The position numbers were made by a program, and so were the translations under genes. A stretch of 35,892 nucleotides of DNA from Pseudoalteromonas sp. G4 (GTDB lineage Bacteria; Pseudomonadota; Gammaproteobacteria; Enterobacterales; Alteromonadaceae): contig NZ_JAPEHW010000039.1 in NCBI RefSeq assembly GCF_028875915.1, positions 1-35,892 of the forward strand. The letters run 5' to 3'. Shown here one piece after another: positions 27,494 through 35,874 of this stretch. Every line of letters starts with the position of its first letter. Positions within the stretch are counted from its first letter, which is position 1. The notes below the pieces were generated by a model, which saw only the letters and a program-made list of their open reading frames with translations, was not told the origin of the DNA and searched no databases.

Positions 27494-27511
27494 AATTGTA
27501 TTGATACAATT
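27494..27511. promoter_or_regulatory. Perfect palindrome, candidate MocR operator
   Basis: AATTGTATTGATACAATT is an 8-bp perfect inverted repeat about a TG centre, ending at the Shine-Dalgarno (GGAG) of the exporter gene. Its position between a GntR/MocR gene and its divergent neighbour, and its ATTGTAT/ATACAAT half-sites, fit an operator. The sequence is seen; the binding is inferred. Confidence 0.6.
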
Positions 27512-27522
27512 GGAGAATCAAA

Positions 27523-28128
27523 ATGGAAAGTAGCACAGTATTATCATTATTGCCTGCACTTATATTATTTAGCATTAGTGCCACACTCACACCTGGGCCA
27601 AATAATATTCTGCTCGCCTACTCAGGGGCGAATTTTGGTTTTCGTAAAACACTACCGCATATTGTGGGCATTCGTATCGGCATGACGTGTATGCATTTAG
27701 CTATGTTGCTTGGCCTTGGCAAGCTGTTTGAACAGTATCCAATGCTGCATCAAGTATTAAGTATATTTGCTGCCAGCTACATTATTTATTTAGCGATTAA
27801 AATTGCTCGCGGTAAGCCAAATAGCAGCAACAGTAACGCATCTCCCATGACCTTTAGCCAAGCAGCGCTATTTCAACTGGTGAACCCTAAATCATGGGCA
27901 ATGTTACTCACTCTAGTAACCGCACTTACTTTACCCAATGAACAGTACTGGCCGTCAGCCTTGCTAGGCGTAATCGTATTTAACTTAGCGACCTTGCCCT
28001 GCTCGTTTTTTTGGGTTGCTGTTGGTCGTTTCCTAAATGGCTTTTTACAAAATCCACAAAAGCTAAAGCGTTTTAATTTGGTTATGGCGAGTCTGTTACT
28101 ACTGACATTACCACTTATCTTTTATTAA
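27523..28128 (+). CDS. LysE/RhtB-family amino-acid exporter
   Basis: The product is 201 residues with about six membrane helices. The family mark TLTPGPNN lies in the first helix (residues 22-29), followed by GANFGFRKTLPHIVGIRIGM, and LFQLVNPKSWAMLLTLV opens the second half. These proteins export amino acids or their derivatives from the cytoplasm. TGGAGAATC lies upstream, next to a palindrome likely bound by the divergent MocR regulator. A GNAT gene begins 12 bases after the stop. The substrate cannot be read from sequence. Confidence 0.93.
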   Translation: MESSTVLSLLPALILFSISATLTPGPNNILLAYSGANFGFRKTLPHIVGIRIGMTCMHLAMLLGLGKLFEQYPMLHQVLSIFAASYIIYLAIKIARGKPNSSNSNASPMTFSQAALFQLVNPKSWAMLLTLVTALTLPNEQYWPSALLGVIVFNLATLPCSFFWVAVGRFLNGFLQNPQKLKRFNLVMASLLLLTLPLIFY

Positions 28129-28140
28129 GGAGTAAACAAT

Positions 28141-28560
28141 ATGAAGGTGTACCACACAATTGATGAGCATGATTTTGAACACATTCACCAGTTTTTATCG
28201 CTTCATGCATATTGGTGTTTAAATATTCCAAAGCACATACTAAAAACGGCATTAAGCAACTCATTATGCTTTGTTGTAAAAAGTGATGAAGATGAACTAC
28301 TCGCATTTGCACGGGTGGTCAGTGACTATGCGACATTTGCAAATCTACTCGATGTCTTTGTTTTACCAAATAACCGAGGCTTGGGAGTTGGTAAAGCGCT
28401 CATTAAAGCCATTGTTGAACATCCTAAGTTACAAGGATTAAGACGTTTCACCTTAGCTACTAAAGATGCTCATGGGCTGTATCAACAATTTGGCTTTAAA
28501 GCGCCTAAATTCCCAGACGCAAATATGGAAATCTATTTACCCAATATTTATCAAGATTAA
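28141..28560 (+). CDS. GNAT-family N-acetyltransferase
   Basis: The product is 139 residues. The acetyl-CoA loop is in NNRGLGVGKALIKAIVEH (motif A, R/Q-x-x-G-x-G/A), preceded by ANLLDVFVLP; motif B reads HGLYQQFGFKAP. The N-terminal YWCLNIPKHILKTALSNSLCFVV matches the small GNATs often annotated next to transport genes. Spacing of 12 bases from the exporter suggests one transcript, so it may modify the same compound that is exported. It overlaps the stop of the convergent LysR gene by four bases. Confidence 0.9.
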   Translation: MKVYHTIDEHDFEHIHQFLSLHAYWCLNIPKHILKTALSNSLCFVVKSDEDELLAFARVVSDYATFANLLDVFVLPNNRGLGVGKALIKAIVEHPKLQGLRRFTLATKDAHGLYQQFGFKAPKFPDANMEIYLPNIYQD

Positions 28561-29429
28561 GGCACAATAATAGTGGGTGCTTCAGGTTCTTCTTTACCTA
28601 ACATGCGGCGAATAGCATGCAATTTTTGCGCATGCTCGTTCTCTTTGTGATACGCAATATACACATCACGCTTAAACTCAGGTAATGCATCTAATCGATG
28701 CAATGAGCCTTGCTCAATGAAGGGCTCTACGAGGACATCTGGTAAATATGCCATGCCGCCGCACTGCAGCATTAAATCAAGTGCGATACGTGCCGTACTT
28801 GTTCGCATTAATGGAGTTGCCATGCCCTTAAGCTCTTTACCATGCCATGCGGTGAAATTAGTGCCCCAATCAACACGAATATAACGGGTTACATCACTTG
28901 GGCTAGCAATTGGCTCGCTTGACGTTGATACTGGGATTAATGCGAATGTATGCAACAGTTCAATTTTCAATTCTTCTGCTTTGGGAGGATCAAAAATGAT
29001 TGCAATATCAAGCGAACGTTCCAGTAACTGCCGGGTTATTTGCTCTCGTGCTAATATTTCAGCGACTAGGCTAACATCCGGTTGAGACGCGTAAATCTTT
29101 GAAATTGCGTCATGAATATAGGTGTCCCACGTATTTGGCGTACCTGCAATTGAAATTTGCGTAACCTGTTCAACTGATAACGCCACATCTTGTTTAGCCA
29201 TGCGCAGTGTTTGCATCATCACTTCAGCGTGTGAAACAAAACGCTCTCCTGCAGCGGTTAATTGAATATTGTTGCGATTGCGTATAAATAATTCAACGCC
29301 AAAATACTGCTCAAGTTGACGAATTCTCGAACTTACAGCAGCTTGCGTTAAATATAAATTTTCAGCAGCCTTACCAAAATGGCGACAATCTTTTACTTCA
29401 ATGAAAGTTTTAATTAATTCAATATCCAA
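28557..29429 (-). CDS. hdfR: LysR-type regulator, HdfR-like
   Basis: The product is 290 residues with a TTG start at 29429; the family start MDIELIKTFIEV and an AAGAGA site support it. The winged helix is at 1-60 (RHFGKAAENLYLTQAAVSSRIRQLEQYFGVELFIRNRNNIQLTAAGE), very close in pattern to E. coli HdfR. The effector domain covers about 90-285. In E. coli hdfR lies next to yifE/maoP, and the same divergent pair is found here, which supports orthology. HdfR represses flhDC there, but that target cannot be assumed here. A 15-base palindrome lies just upstream of its start. Confidence 0.88.
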   Translation of the reverse strand: MDIELIKTFIEVKDCRHFGKAAENLYLTQAAVSSRIRQLEQYFGVELFIRNRNNIQLTAAGERFVSHAEVMMQTLRMAKQDVALSVEQVTQISIAGTPNTWDTYIHDAISKIYASQPDVSLVAEILAREQITRQLLERSLDIAIIFDPPKAEELKIELLHTFALIPVSTSSEPIASPSDVTRYIRVDWGTNFTAWHGKELKGMATPLMRTSTARIALDLMLQCGGMAYLPDVLVEPFIEQGSLHRLDALPEFKRDVYIAYHKENEHAQKLHAIRRMLGKEEPEAPTIIVP

Positions 29430-29440
29430 AACGGTATCTC

Positions 29441-29455
29441 TTATCGTGACGATAA
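29441..29455. promoter_or_regulatory. Palindrome at the hdfR start, candidate LysR box
   Basis: TTATCGTGACGATAA is a perfect 7-bp inverted repeat around one G. It contains the LysR T-N11-A pattern (TATCGTGACGATA) and lies 11 bases upstream of the hdfR start codon, overlapping its ribosome site. Autoregulation is likely. Confidence 0.55.
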
Positions 29456-29535
29456 AATTTTATTGTTGTACTTAGCAAACATAATTCACGCATACTCCGC
29501 CAAAATGGGCAAAGTTGTCAACATGAGAATATCAC

Positions 29536-29880
29536 ATGGATTTATTACATGGTTTTGTAAAAACAAGCAATTTCTATGATGACCTGAATTTTCCACAAGG
29601 ATTTAACCGTAGCGGCCACTTTACAATTCAAGAAGCAGAATTGTTAACTGCCGTTGGTAAGCGATTATTTCAACTAGAGCATCAGCTTGCAGAGCCTCAA
29701 AATCATACTGAGCAAAACTTTTTAACTATGTGCCAAACTAAACGCGAGGCAGAAACGCGTATCGAAAGTTTGTGGCACAAATATAAGTCAGTAACACAAG
29801 GAAGAAAAATTCATACACTTACAGGCAGTATGCCTGTAAGTGTTGGCAACACTATTAATGAATTAGAAGGTAATTATTAG
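29536..29880 (+). CDS. maoP: MaoP (DUF413) macrodomain Ori protein
   Basis: MaoP organises the Ori macrodomain in E. coli together with the 17-bp site maoS. The product is 114 residues against about 112. It keeps the family marks FYDDLNFPQGFNRSGHFTIQEAELLTAVG (R-Y-F-D-x-x-x-Y-P-R-G-F-S-R-x-G-D-F-T-I in E. coli), CQTKREAETRIESLWHKYK and RKIHTLTGSMP. The gene is divergent from hdfR as in E. coli. Its last base is the first base of the rimK start codon, so the two are coupled. A maoS site might lie in this neighbourhood, but I cannot confirm it. Confidence 0.88.
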   Translation: MDLLHGFVKTSNFYDDLNFPQGFNRSGHFTIQEAELLTAVGKRLFQLEHQLAEPQNHTEQNFLTMCQTKREAETRIESLWHKYKSVTQGRKIHTLTGSMPVSVGNTINELEGNY

Positions 29881-30851
29881 TGCGTGGTTGGATAATTTAC
29901 AAACACAATGACTTGCTACTCCGTCAAGAAGCATATGAAATTAATCGCTTAGTTGAAGTCGCAAAAGAAGAAAACATCGATCTTCAAGTTTTCTCGCCAG
30001 ATCAGTTTGATCTTACGGTTACCCGTGATGATGAAAAAAGTATTTTGATCGATGGTGAGCGTCAGAAACTGCCTGATTTTGTAATGCCGCGTATGGGTGC
30101 TGGTACAACGTACTTTACCCTTGCTGTTGTTCGTCACTTAGAGCGACTAGGTGTGTATTGCGTAAACAGCTCGCATTCAATTGAAGTTGTAAAAGATAAA
30201 TTATTTGCTCAACAAATTTTAGCTGAGAAAAACTTACCAACACCCGATACCATGCTAGTTAAGTTCCCTGTAAATGTGGCGCTAGTTGAAAAACAAATTG
30301 GTTTTCCTGTAGTAGTTAAAACCCTTTCGGGTTCACAAGGCAGTGGGGTATTTCTATCAAAATCCCCTGGTGAATTTGATGACTTAATGCAGCTAATTGA
30401 AGCAACAAGTCCAAAAGCCAACATTATTCTTCAGCAATTTGTCAAAGCCAGTCACGGCCGTGATTTACGTGTATTTACCATAGGTGGACGCGCAATTGCC
30501 TGTATGGAACGAAATTCAAATGGCGAAAACTTTAAAGCCAATGTAAGTGCCGGCGGCGTGGGCAAGCTTTACCCAATCACCCCAGAGATAGAATGGCTAG
30601 CAACGCAAACTGCTAATGTATTAGGTTTAGATGTTGCTGGTATCGATTTATTATTTGATCAAGAACACTTTAAAATCTGTGAAGCCAACTCATCGCCAGG
30701 TTTTGAAGGGTTAGAAAGCGCTGTTGATATTGATGTACCACGTGAAATCTTCCACTTTATTCGTATTCGCTTAGGAATTTTTGATAAAGCGGCTGCGAAA
30801 AAAACAGTAAAAGCACCTACTGCTAAATCAACTAAAGAAAGTAACGACTAA
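29880..30851 (+). CDS. rimK: RimK-family alpha-L-glutamate ligase (ATP-grasp)
   Basis: These ATP-grasp ligases add glutamate to a carboxyl end; E. coli RimK does so on ribosomal protein S6. The product is 323 residues from a GTG start that overlaps the maoP stop by one base. ATP-grasp blocks are PVVVKTLSGSQGSGVFL, HGRDLRVFTIGGRAIACMERN and KICEANSSPGFEGLE (metal-binding end). N-terminal VVKDKLFAQQILAEKNLPTPDT is typical. The last 25 residues are a Lys/Ala/Thr-rich tail (AAKKTVKAPTAKSTK), longer than in E. coli. Whether S6 is the target here is inference. Confidence 0.9.
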   Translation: MRGWIIYKHNDLLLRQEAYEINRLVEVAKEENIDLQVFSPDQFDLTVTRDDEKSILIDGERQKLPDFVMPRMGAGTTYFTLAVVRHLERLGVYCVNSSHSIEVVKDKLFAQQILAEKNLPTPDTMLVKFPVNVALVEKQIGFPVVVKTLSGSQGSGVFLSKSPGEFDDLMQLIEATSPKANIILQQFVKASHGRDLRVFTIGGRAIACMERNSNGENFKANVSAGGVGKLYPITPEIEWLATQTANVLGLDVAGIDLLFDQEHFKICEANSSPGFEGLESAVDIDVPREIFHFIRIRLGIFDKAAAKKTVKAPTAKSTKESND

Positions 30852-30868
30852 CTTTCAGCTTAATAATA

Positions 30869-30893
30869 AAACGCAGCTACGGCTGCGTTTTTT
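30869..30893. terminator. Terminator shared by rimK and the convergent Cys-rich gene
   Basis: AAACGCAGC (30869-30877) and GCTGCGTTT (30882-30890) form the stem with a 4-base loop, then a T run on the plus strand. The stop codon of the convergent gene (30877-30879) lies inside the hairpin, so the stem encodes that protein's last residues. Confidence 0.8.
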
Positions 30894-31248
30894 GTTTGTT
30901 CGAAAAGTATTTTTGAAATTGTGTTGGTAACTTGCAATTTTTGCTCGAGTTACGTTCGCTATCACAGTCGAGCGCAGCAACTTTCATTACCTTGCTATCA
31001 GCCATTGGCACTATGTACTTTTCGCAGCGCGCTGCTTTTTTTACATAACCTTCAATACAGCGCCAGCTACCTTTACCATCATCTATGGCAAACTCAGGTA
31101 GCCCATTACTCACACATTTTCCATAGCGCCAATCTTTACCAATTGGACATACACAACCACCACCAACTAACGATGCATCCATGGTTTTGCCACATTGTTT
31201 AGCGAACACGCTAACAGGCAATACTAACAGTAAGAGCAACCACTTCAT
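30877..31248 (-). CDS. Secreted Cys-rich protein of unknown function
   Basis: The product is 123 residues. A signal peptide (WLLLLLVLPVSVFA) is cut before K17. The mature part has eight cysteines: C19, C32, C34, C45, C64, C75, C95 and C105. The pattern GGGCVCPIGKDWRYGKCV resembles small EGF-like or disulfide-knot modules, but no family is recognised. An even cysteine count in an exported protein fits four disulfides. GGAGA lies 6 bases before the ATG. The last four residues (KTQP) come from the terminator hairpin. It is a single gene, convergent with rimK. Confidence 0.75.
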   Translation of the reverse strand: MKWLLLLLVLPVSVFAKQCGKTMDASLVGGGCVCPIGKDWRYGKCVSNGLPEFAIDDGKGSWRCIEGYVKKAARCEKYIVPMADSKVMKVAALDCDSERNSSKNCKLPTQFQKYFSNKQKTQP

Positions 31249-31303
31249 TTATCTCTCCATGATAAAAACAAACACTGTATATCATATACAACTAAAGAGA
31301 AAC

Positions 31304-31330
31304 AAAAAAACGCAGCCGAAGCTGCGTTTT
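31304..31330 (-). terminator. Rho-independent terminator after the glutaredoxin gene
   Basis: AAAACGCAGC (31307-31316) and GCTGCGTTTT (31321-31330) form the stem with a CGAA loop and an A run (31304-31310) that reads as T on the minus strand. Confidence 0.85.
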
Positions 31331-31357
31331 GTAAAACTCTTTACTACTTATTGAAAA

Positions 31358-31729
31358 TTAAGCAGCTTTATTGGCTACTTCATTTTCTAAAAAGGCAATA
31401 ATATCGTTCGACTCATATAGCCATGTTACTTTGTCGTCTTGCTCAATACGCAAGCACGGCACTTTTACTTTACCGCCCTCTGCTGCAAGTGTTTCACGGT
31501 GAATACCTTCGGCTTTTGCATCACGTAACTCAATATTTAAGCTATTGCGCTTCATTGCACGGCGTACTTTTACGCAAAACGGGCACGCTTTAAATTGATA
31601 CAAGCTTAGGTTTTGGGTTTTTGCGTCAATTTCAGCCTGTAGCTGCGCATCACGCTTAACACCACGTGGTGTTGTAATAAAATCAAAAAATAAAATAATG
31701 CGGCCTAATAGCCAACGAACAAACTTCAT
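31358..31729 (-). CDS. Membrane-anchored glutaredoxin
   Basis: The product is 123 residues from the ATG at 31729, chosen because GGAGG lies 6 bases upstream; an open extension of five codons is not used. A hydrophobic N-terminus (VRWLLGRIILFFDFITT) may anchor it to the inner membrane. The glutaredoxin fold follows: LSLYQFKACPFCVKVRRAMK with active site C49-P-F-C52, then KVPCL with the cis-Pro, and LYESNDIIAFLE. The family reduces disulfides with glutathione. With the anchor facing the cytoplasm, a membrane protein substrate is possible. Confidence 0.9.
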   Translation of the reverse strand: MKFVRWLLGRIILFFDFITTPRGVKRDAQLQAEIDAKTQNLSLYQFKACPFCVKVRRAMKRNSLNIELRDAKAEGIHRETLAAEGGKVKVPCLRIEQDDKVTWLYESNDIIAFLENEVANKAA

Positions 31730-31809
31730 ACAACCTCCAATCAATTTGGCGGCATTCTACTGTAAATATTGGAACGAATAAAGATTAGCCCTAAGCTTGT
31801 TTTACTTAT

Positions 31810-32292
31810 TTATAACCAACGGCGGACGTTTGTTTTGTAACGTGTAAACTGATCACCAAAGCACTCGGTTAACGCGGCTTCTTCTGGTTTAATTTGAAAG
31901 CGCTCAATAAACAATACAAATACCAAAACACCTAAAAGGCTTAACCAACTGCCAAGTAAAATAGCAAAGCCTAAAATCGCTACAGCCATACCTAAATACA
32001 TTGGGTTTCGCGTGTATTGAAAAATACCGCTTGTAACTAAGCAGGTAGCGGTTTCGGGTTTAAGTGGGTTTACTGTGGTACTCGCTTTGCGAAATGAAAT
32101 AACACCAGCAAGGGCAATCGCTACTCCAAGCAAAACGGCGATTACAAACAGTTTAAAATTAAGTGTGCGAATAATCTCAAATGTGAATTCAGCGTCTGAC
32201 ACTAAATACATGCCCAGCATACAAAACAATCCCACCACAGGGGGTGGGATTTTATTATTGAGTTTATTGGCGAATGAGGTAATCACCCTCAC
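31810..32292 (-). CDS. Isoprenylcysteine methyltransferase-like membrane protein
   Basis: The product is 160 residues with about four membrane helices. The start region NKIPPPVVGLFCML and the catalytic segment TSGIFQYTRNPMYLGMAVAILGFAILLGSW, then EAALTECFGDQFTRYKTNVRRW (E-E-x-x-L...F-G-x-x-Y), match the ICMT/PEMT-like family of integral-membrane SAM methyltransferases. Bacterial members act on unknown substrates. The GTG start at 32292 overlaps the end of proA by 29 bases; a second GTG two codons on is equally possible. Its likely translation is coupled to proBA. Confidence 0.87.
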   Translation of the reverse strand: MRVITSFANKLNNKIPPPVVGLFCMLGMYLVSDAEFTFEIIRTLNFKLFVIAVLLGVAIALAGVISFRKASTTVNPLKPETATCLVTSGIFQYTRNPMYLGMAVAILGFAILLGSWLSLLGVLVFVLFIERFQIKPEEAALTECFGDQFTRYKTNVRRWL

Positions 32293-33499
32293 CTACCCAT
32301 TTATATGTAGTTAATGCCTCTAAGCCCATAGGCCCGCGTGCATGCAGTTTCTGTGTTGATACTGCAACTTCAGCACCTAAGCCAAACTGCGAGCCATCAG
32401 TAAAGCGCGTGCTCGCATTTACATACACCGCCGCAGAATTTACCGCTGCAACAAACTTATTGGTGTTACTTAAACTCTCAGACAAAATACCATCTGAGTG
32501 ACCTGATGAATGCTCACGAATATGCATTATCGCTTGGTTAATATCATCAACCACTTTAATACCAAGCGTTAGGCTTAGCCATTCTTTGCTGTACTCATCA
32601 TCAGCAATTTGGCTAACGCGCTCACTCAGCGCAGCTGCTCGTTCGCAGCCTTTAAGCGTCACTTGTTCTAAACGCTTTGCTAATAATGGCACTAACTGCT
32701 TTGCAATTGATTCATCCATAAGCACGGTATCAAGCGCATTGCACACACTTGGGCGCTGTACTTTGGCGTTTTCAATAACATCCAATGCTTTTTGCAAATC
32801 AGCAGAAGCATCAACGTATAAATGACAAATACCAATACCGCCAGTGATCACCGGAATTGTGCTGTTTTCCACGCATACTTTTTGCAGCGTATCGCCACCG
32901 CGCGGAATAATCATATCGATGTACTTATCTTGCTTTAAAAGCTCAAGTACTAAGGCGCGATCTGGGTTGGTAATTAATTGCACTGCGTCCTTATTAATGC
33001 CCGCATCAACAAGTGCTTTACCAATTAATTCAACTAAGTAAGTGTTGGTATTAAGTGTTTCTTTACCGCCGCGTAAAATACTGGCATTACCGGTTTTTAA
33101 ACATAAACAGGCAATGTCTAAAGTTACATTGGGGCGCGCCTCATAAATAACGCCTACCACACCTAATGGCACAATTTGTTTTTTTAAGCGCAGGCCATTT
33201 TCAAGCGCTCTGCCATCATATTCACCGCCAACTGGGTCATCCATTGCAATTAAGCTTTGAATATCATTGGCTATGCCTAAAATGCGTTCTTTATTTAATA
33301 ATAAACGATCAAGTAAGGCCTCGGTTAAGCCATTTTCTTTACCTGCGTTAATATCGCGCTGGTTCACTTGTTCGATTTGTTCGGCATTTTCTAAAATGAT
33401 GGAACGAATATTTTCTAATGCTGTATTTTTCTGTGCTGTTGTCGCCACAGCGAGATCAAAACTTGCTAACTTTGCCTGCTGTGCTAATTGCGTAATCAC
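32264..33499 (-). CDS. proA: Gamma-glutamyl phosphate reductase
   Basis: ProA reduces gamma-glutamyl phosphate to glutamate semialdehyde, the second step of proline synthesis. The product is 411 residues. The catalytic cysteine lies in [45 protein letters not shown] and [14 protein letters not shown] are typical, as is [26 protein letters not shown] near the end. The start is GTG at 33499, with GGAGG upstream, overlapping the proB stop as GTGA. The proB-proA order on the minus strand is the usual one. Confidence 0.96.
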   Translation of the reverse strand: MITQLAQQAKLASFDLAVATTAQKNTALENIRSIILENAEQIEQVNQRDINAGKENGLTEALLDRLLLNKERILGIANDIQSLIAMDDPVGGEYDGRALENGLRLKKQIVPLGVVGVIYEARPNVTLDIACLCLKTGNASILRGGKETLNTNTYLVELIGKALVDAGINKDAVQLITNPDRALVLELLKQDKYIDMIIPRGGDTLQKVCVENSTIPVITGGIGICHLYVDASADLQKALDVIENAKVQRPSVCNALDTVLMDESIAKQLVPLLAKRLEQVTLKGCERAAALSERVSQIADDEYSKEWLSLTLGIKVVDDINQAIMHIREHSSGHSDGILSESLSNTNKFVAAVNSAAVYVNASTRFTDGSQFGLGAEVAVSTQKLHARGPMGLEALTTYKWVGEGDYLIRQ

Positions 33500-34617
33500 G
33501 TTAATCCTCCAAAAAGTACTAAATCATCGCGGTGAATCACCACCGCCCCATAGTCGTAACCGAGCAATTGATTGATTTGCTCGGAATGTTGCCCTTTTAT
33601 CTGGGCCAGATCGCTTGATGAATAACGACAAATGCCCCGTGCTATTTGCGCCCCATTTTGGTCGCATAATTTCACCATGGCACCGCGTTCAAATTCACCA
33701 AGCACATCACTCAAGCCTTTTGCTAACAAGCTTGATCCTGAGTGTTTCATAGCGCGAACAGCGCCGTCATCTAATATTAGCTCACCGCTTGCTGGCGGCC
33801 CTGCCATTAACCACTGTTTACGGCTTTCGGTCACTGACGCTGTTGCTACAAAACGTGTGCCAACATCTTTGCCAAGTGCCGCATCTACAATTACATTGTT
33901 TTTATGGCCTGCGGCAATAATCACTTCAACACCTGCTCGGCACGCAATATCGGCTGCTTGCAGTTTAGTTGCCATGCCGCCGGTGCCTAAATGCGTACCC
34001 GAGCCGCCTGCCAATGCTTTTAAATTAGCGTCAATTTTATCGACCAAGTTAATCAACTTGGCATCTGGGTTAGCGCGCGGATCGGCGGTAAATAATCCCG
34101 GCTGATCCGTCAGTAACAACAATTTATCGGCCTTAGCGAGAATGGCAGCCAAAGCCGATAAATTATCATTATCCCCAACTTTAATTTCTTGTGTTGCCAC
34201 CGCATCATTTTCATTAATGATCGGCACAATATCGTGTTTAATCAGCGCTTTTAACGTATCGCGTGCATTTAAATAGCGCTCACGGTCGTCTAAATCTGCG
34301 CGCGTTAACAACATTTGCCCCACATGCATACCGTATAAGTTAAATAAGGTTTGCCATGTATGGATCAAGTGGCTTTGGCCAACGGCTGCAAGCATTTGTT
34401 TATTGTTCACATTGCTTAAGTCGCAACTTAAATGTAAATGCTCTTTGCCCGCGGCAACCGCACCGCTCGAAACCAAAATAATTTTATGCCCTTTCTTTTT
34501 TAATTGGGCACACTGGCGCACTAATTCAACCATATGCGCTTTATCTAACGTAAAACTGCCACCGGTTAATACACTTGTACCCAGTTTTACTACGATTGTT
34601 TTTTTCCCGTCACTCAT
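33496..34617 (-). CDS. proB: Glutamate 5-kinase
   Basis: ProB phosphorylates glutamate at the gamma carboxyl, the committed and proline-inhibited step of proline synthesis. From the ATG at 34617 ([20 protein letters not shown]) the product is 373 residues. The kinase domain (about 1-260) has [44 protein letters not shown] and [13 protein letters not shown]. The C-terminal PUA domain (about 275-373) is complete. A TTG four codons earlier is open; neither has an ideal Shine-Dalgarno, and homology favours ATG. It overlaps proA by four bases. Confidence 0.95.
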   Translation of the reverse strand: MSDGKKTIVVKLGTSVLTGGSFTLDKAHMVELVRQCAQLKKKGHKIILVSSGAVAAGKEHLHLSCDLSNVNNKQMLAAVGQSHLIHTWQTLFNLYGMHVGQMLLTRADLDDRERYLNARDTLKALIKHDIVPIINENDAVATQEIKVGDNDNLSALAAILAKADKLLLLTDQPGLFTADPRANPDAKLINLVDKIDANLKALAGGSGTHLGTGGMATKLQAADIACRAGVEVIIAAGHKNNVIVDAALGKDVGTRFVATASVTESRKQWLMAGPPASGELILDDGAVRAMKHSGSSLLAKGLSDVLGEFERGAMVKLCDQNGAQIARGICRYSSSDLAQIKGQHSEQINQLLGYDYGAVVIHRDDLVLFGGLT

Positions 34618-34650
34618 TCCCAGTACCAAATACCTCAGGCAACAACCTTT

Positions 34651-34678
34651 GTTATATCAAAGCTGAGAAAATCAACAA
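34651..34678 (-). promoter_or_regulatory. Candidate promoter of proBA
   Basis: On the minus strand TTGTTG (plus 34673-34678), a 16-base spacer and TATAAC (34651-34656) lie about 34 bases before the proB ATG. The other bases of the 250-base gap to the divergent EamA gene show no gene. Confidence 0.48.
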
Positions 34679-34867
34679 GGGTAAAATGGCCTCACACAAA
34701 AAAATATCATGCAAACAATCAATTCAACCAAATTTAAACAAGAAAAGCTAATCGATAGCAGCATAAAATTTTGCGTTTTTATGATCCGCTATTCTTTGGT
34801 CGAGACTTATCGCACAGTGCTTATTACCCTGTTAAAATTCACCGCCCCTTTAATTTGAGTAGTCACT

Positions 34868-35788
34868 ATGCCCGCTAGTTTATGTTTGCTTATCGCCACT
34901 TTTTTGTGGGGAAGCTCGTTTATTGCCTTAAAGTATGCCATTGATTTATACCACCCTGCGGTAGTCATTTTTTTACGCATGCTCACCACATTCACTTTGT
35001 GCTTAATGCTTTGGCGCTATGTGAAAAAGTTTAATTACCAACAAGGTGATTGGAAGTACCTACTCGGCATGTCACTTGCTGAACCCTGTTTGTACTTTTT
35101 ATTTGAAGGCTACGCCCTTGAATATACCTCTGCCAGCCAAGCCGGCGTCATTGTGAGCTGCTTTCCACTTATCGTAGCGATTTTGGCGTTTTTTATGCTG
35201 AAAGAGTATTTATCGAAATCCATCATTACCGGATTTGTTTTTTGTATTGTCGGGGGGATTACGTTAACCCTTGTATCGCCCGATACCAGCGCCGCACCCA
35301 ACCCAATTTTAGGTAACTTTTTAGAGTTTTTAGCCATGGTGTGCGCCGCCATTTATGCGGTGTGTGTAAAACATTTGGCTCACCGCTATTCGCCACTTAG
35401 TTTAATTGCCTTGCAAGGCATTAGCGGCACCTTATTCTTCGCGCCCTTTTTGTTTTTTGTTGAATTACCAAGTGAAATGTCGCTCGAAGGCATTGCTGCC
35501 ATTATCTATTTAGGCTCGTTTGTAACCTTGGGTGGCTACGGTATGTACAACTATGCCATTTCAAAAGTATCGGTATTAACTGCGGCCGCGTTTTCAAACC
35601 TTATTCCCGTATTCACCTTGTTACTTGCGTCATTACTTCTTCATGAGTTCTTAACGTGGCAACAATGGCTCGCCATTGGCTGTGTATTTATTGGGGTTGT
35701 TATTGCCCAGCGCCATAAGCCAAAACCACACGAGGATATGGAGCCGCAAATGGATACCATGCCGGTAGAGGTTGGGAGTGAGAGGTAG
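34868..35788 (+). CDS. EamA/DMT-family transporter
   Basis: The product is 306 residues with ten predicted membrane helices in two EamA repeats. The first begins LLIATFLWGSSFIALKYAID and contains LGMSLAEPCLYFLFEGYALEYTSASQAGVIVSCFPL; the second begins NFLEFLAMVCAAIYAVCVKHLA and contains YAISKVSVLTAAAFSNLIPVFTLLLASLLLHE. The family exports amino acids, nucleotides or other small metabolites, and the substrate here is unknown. The last 24 residues are hydrophilic (KPKPHEDMEPQM) and cytoplasmic. It diverges from proB and ends before a hairpin. Confidence 0.93.
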   Translation: MPASLCLLIATFLWGSSFIALKYAIDLYHPAVVIFLRMLTTFTLCLMLWRYVKKFNYQQGDWKYLLGMSLAEPCLYFLFEGYALEYTSASQAGVIVSCFPLIVAILAFFMLKEYLSKSIITGFVFCIVGGITLTLVSPDTSAAPNPILGNFLEFLAMVCAAIYAVCVKHLAHRYSPLSLIALQGISGTLFFAPFLFFVELPSEMSLEGIAAIIYLGSFVTLGGYGMYNYAISKVSVLTAAAFSNLIPVFTLLLASLLLHEFLTWQQWLAIGCVFIGVVIAQRHKPKPHEDMEPQMDTMPVEVGSER

Positions 35789-35854
35789 TTTTTATTTTTA
35801 GCAGTTACTTTTACTTTTGAGTGGCTGCTAAATTGTGCCTCCATGCGTTTCGAA

Positions 35855-35874
35855 AAAGCCCATCCTTGGGCTTT
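35855..35874 (+). terminator. Hairpin after the EamA gene
   Basis: AAAGCCCA (35855-35862) and TGGGCTTT (35867-35874) form an 8-bp stem with a 4-base loop about 65 bases past the stop codon. It is followed by mixed T-rich sequence to the window end. Confidence 0.65.

Noticed and set aside
28557..28560. Overlap of the GNAT and LysR stop codons
   Set aside because: A four-base overlap of convergent stops through TTAA is common and needs no special explanation.
34709..34858. 49-codon plus-strand frame just upstream of the EamA gene
   Set aside because: No ribosome site, no recognisable composition or motif, and it overlaps the proBA promoter region. More likely chance.
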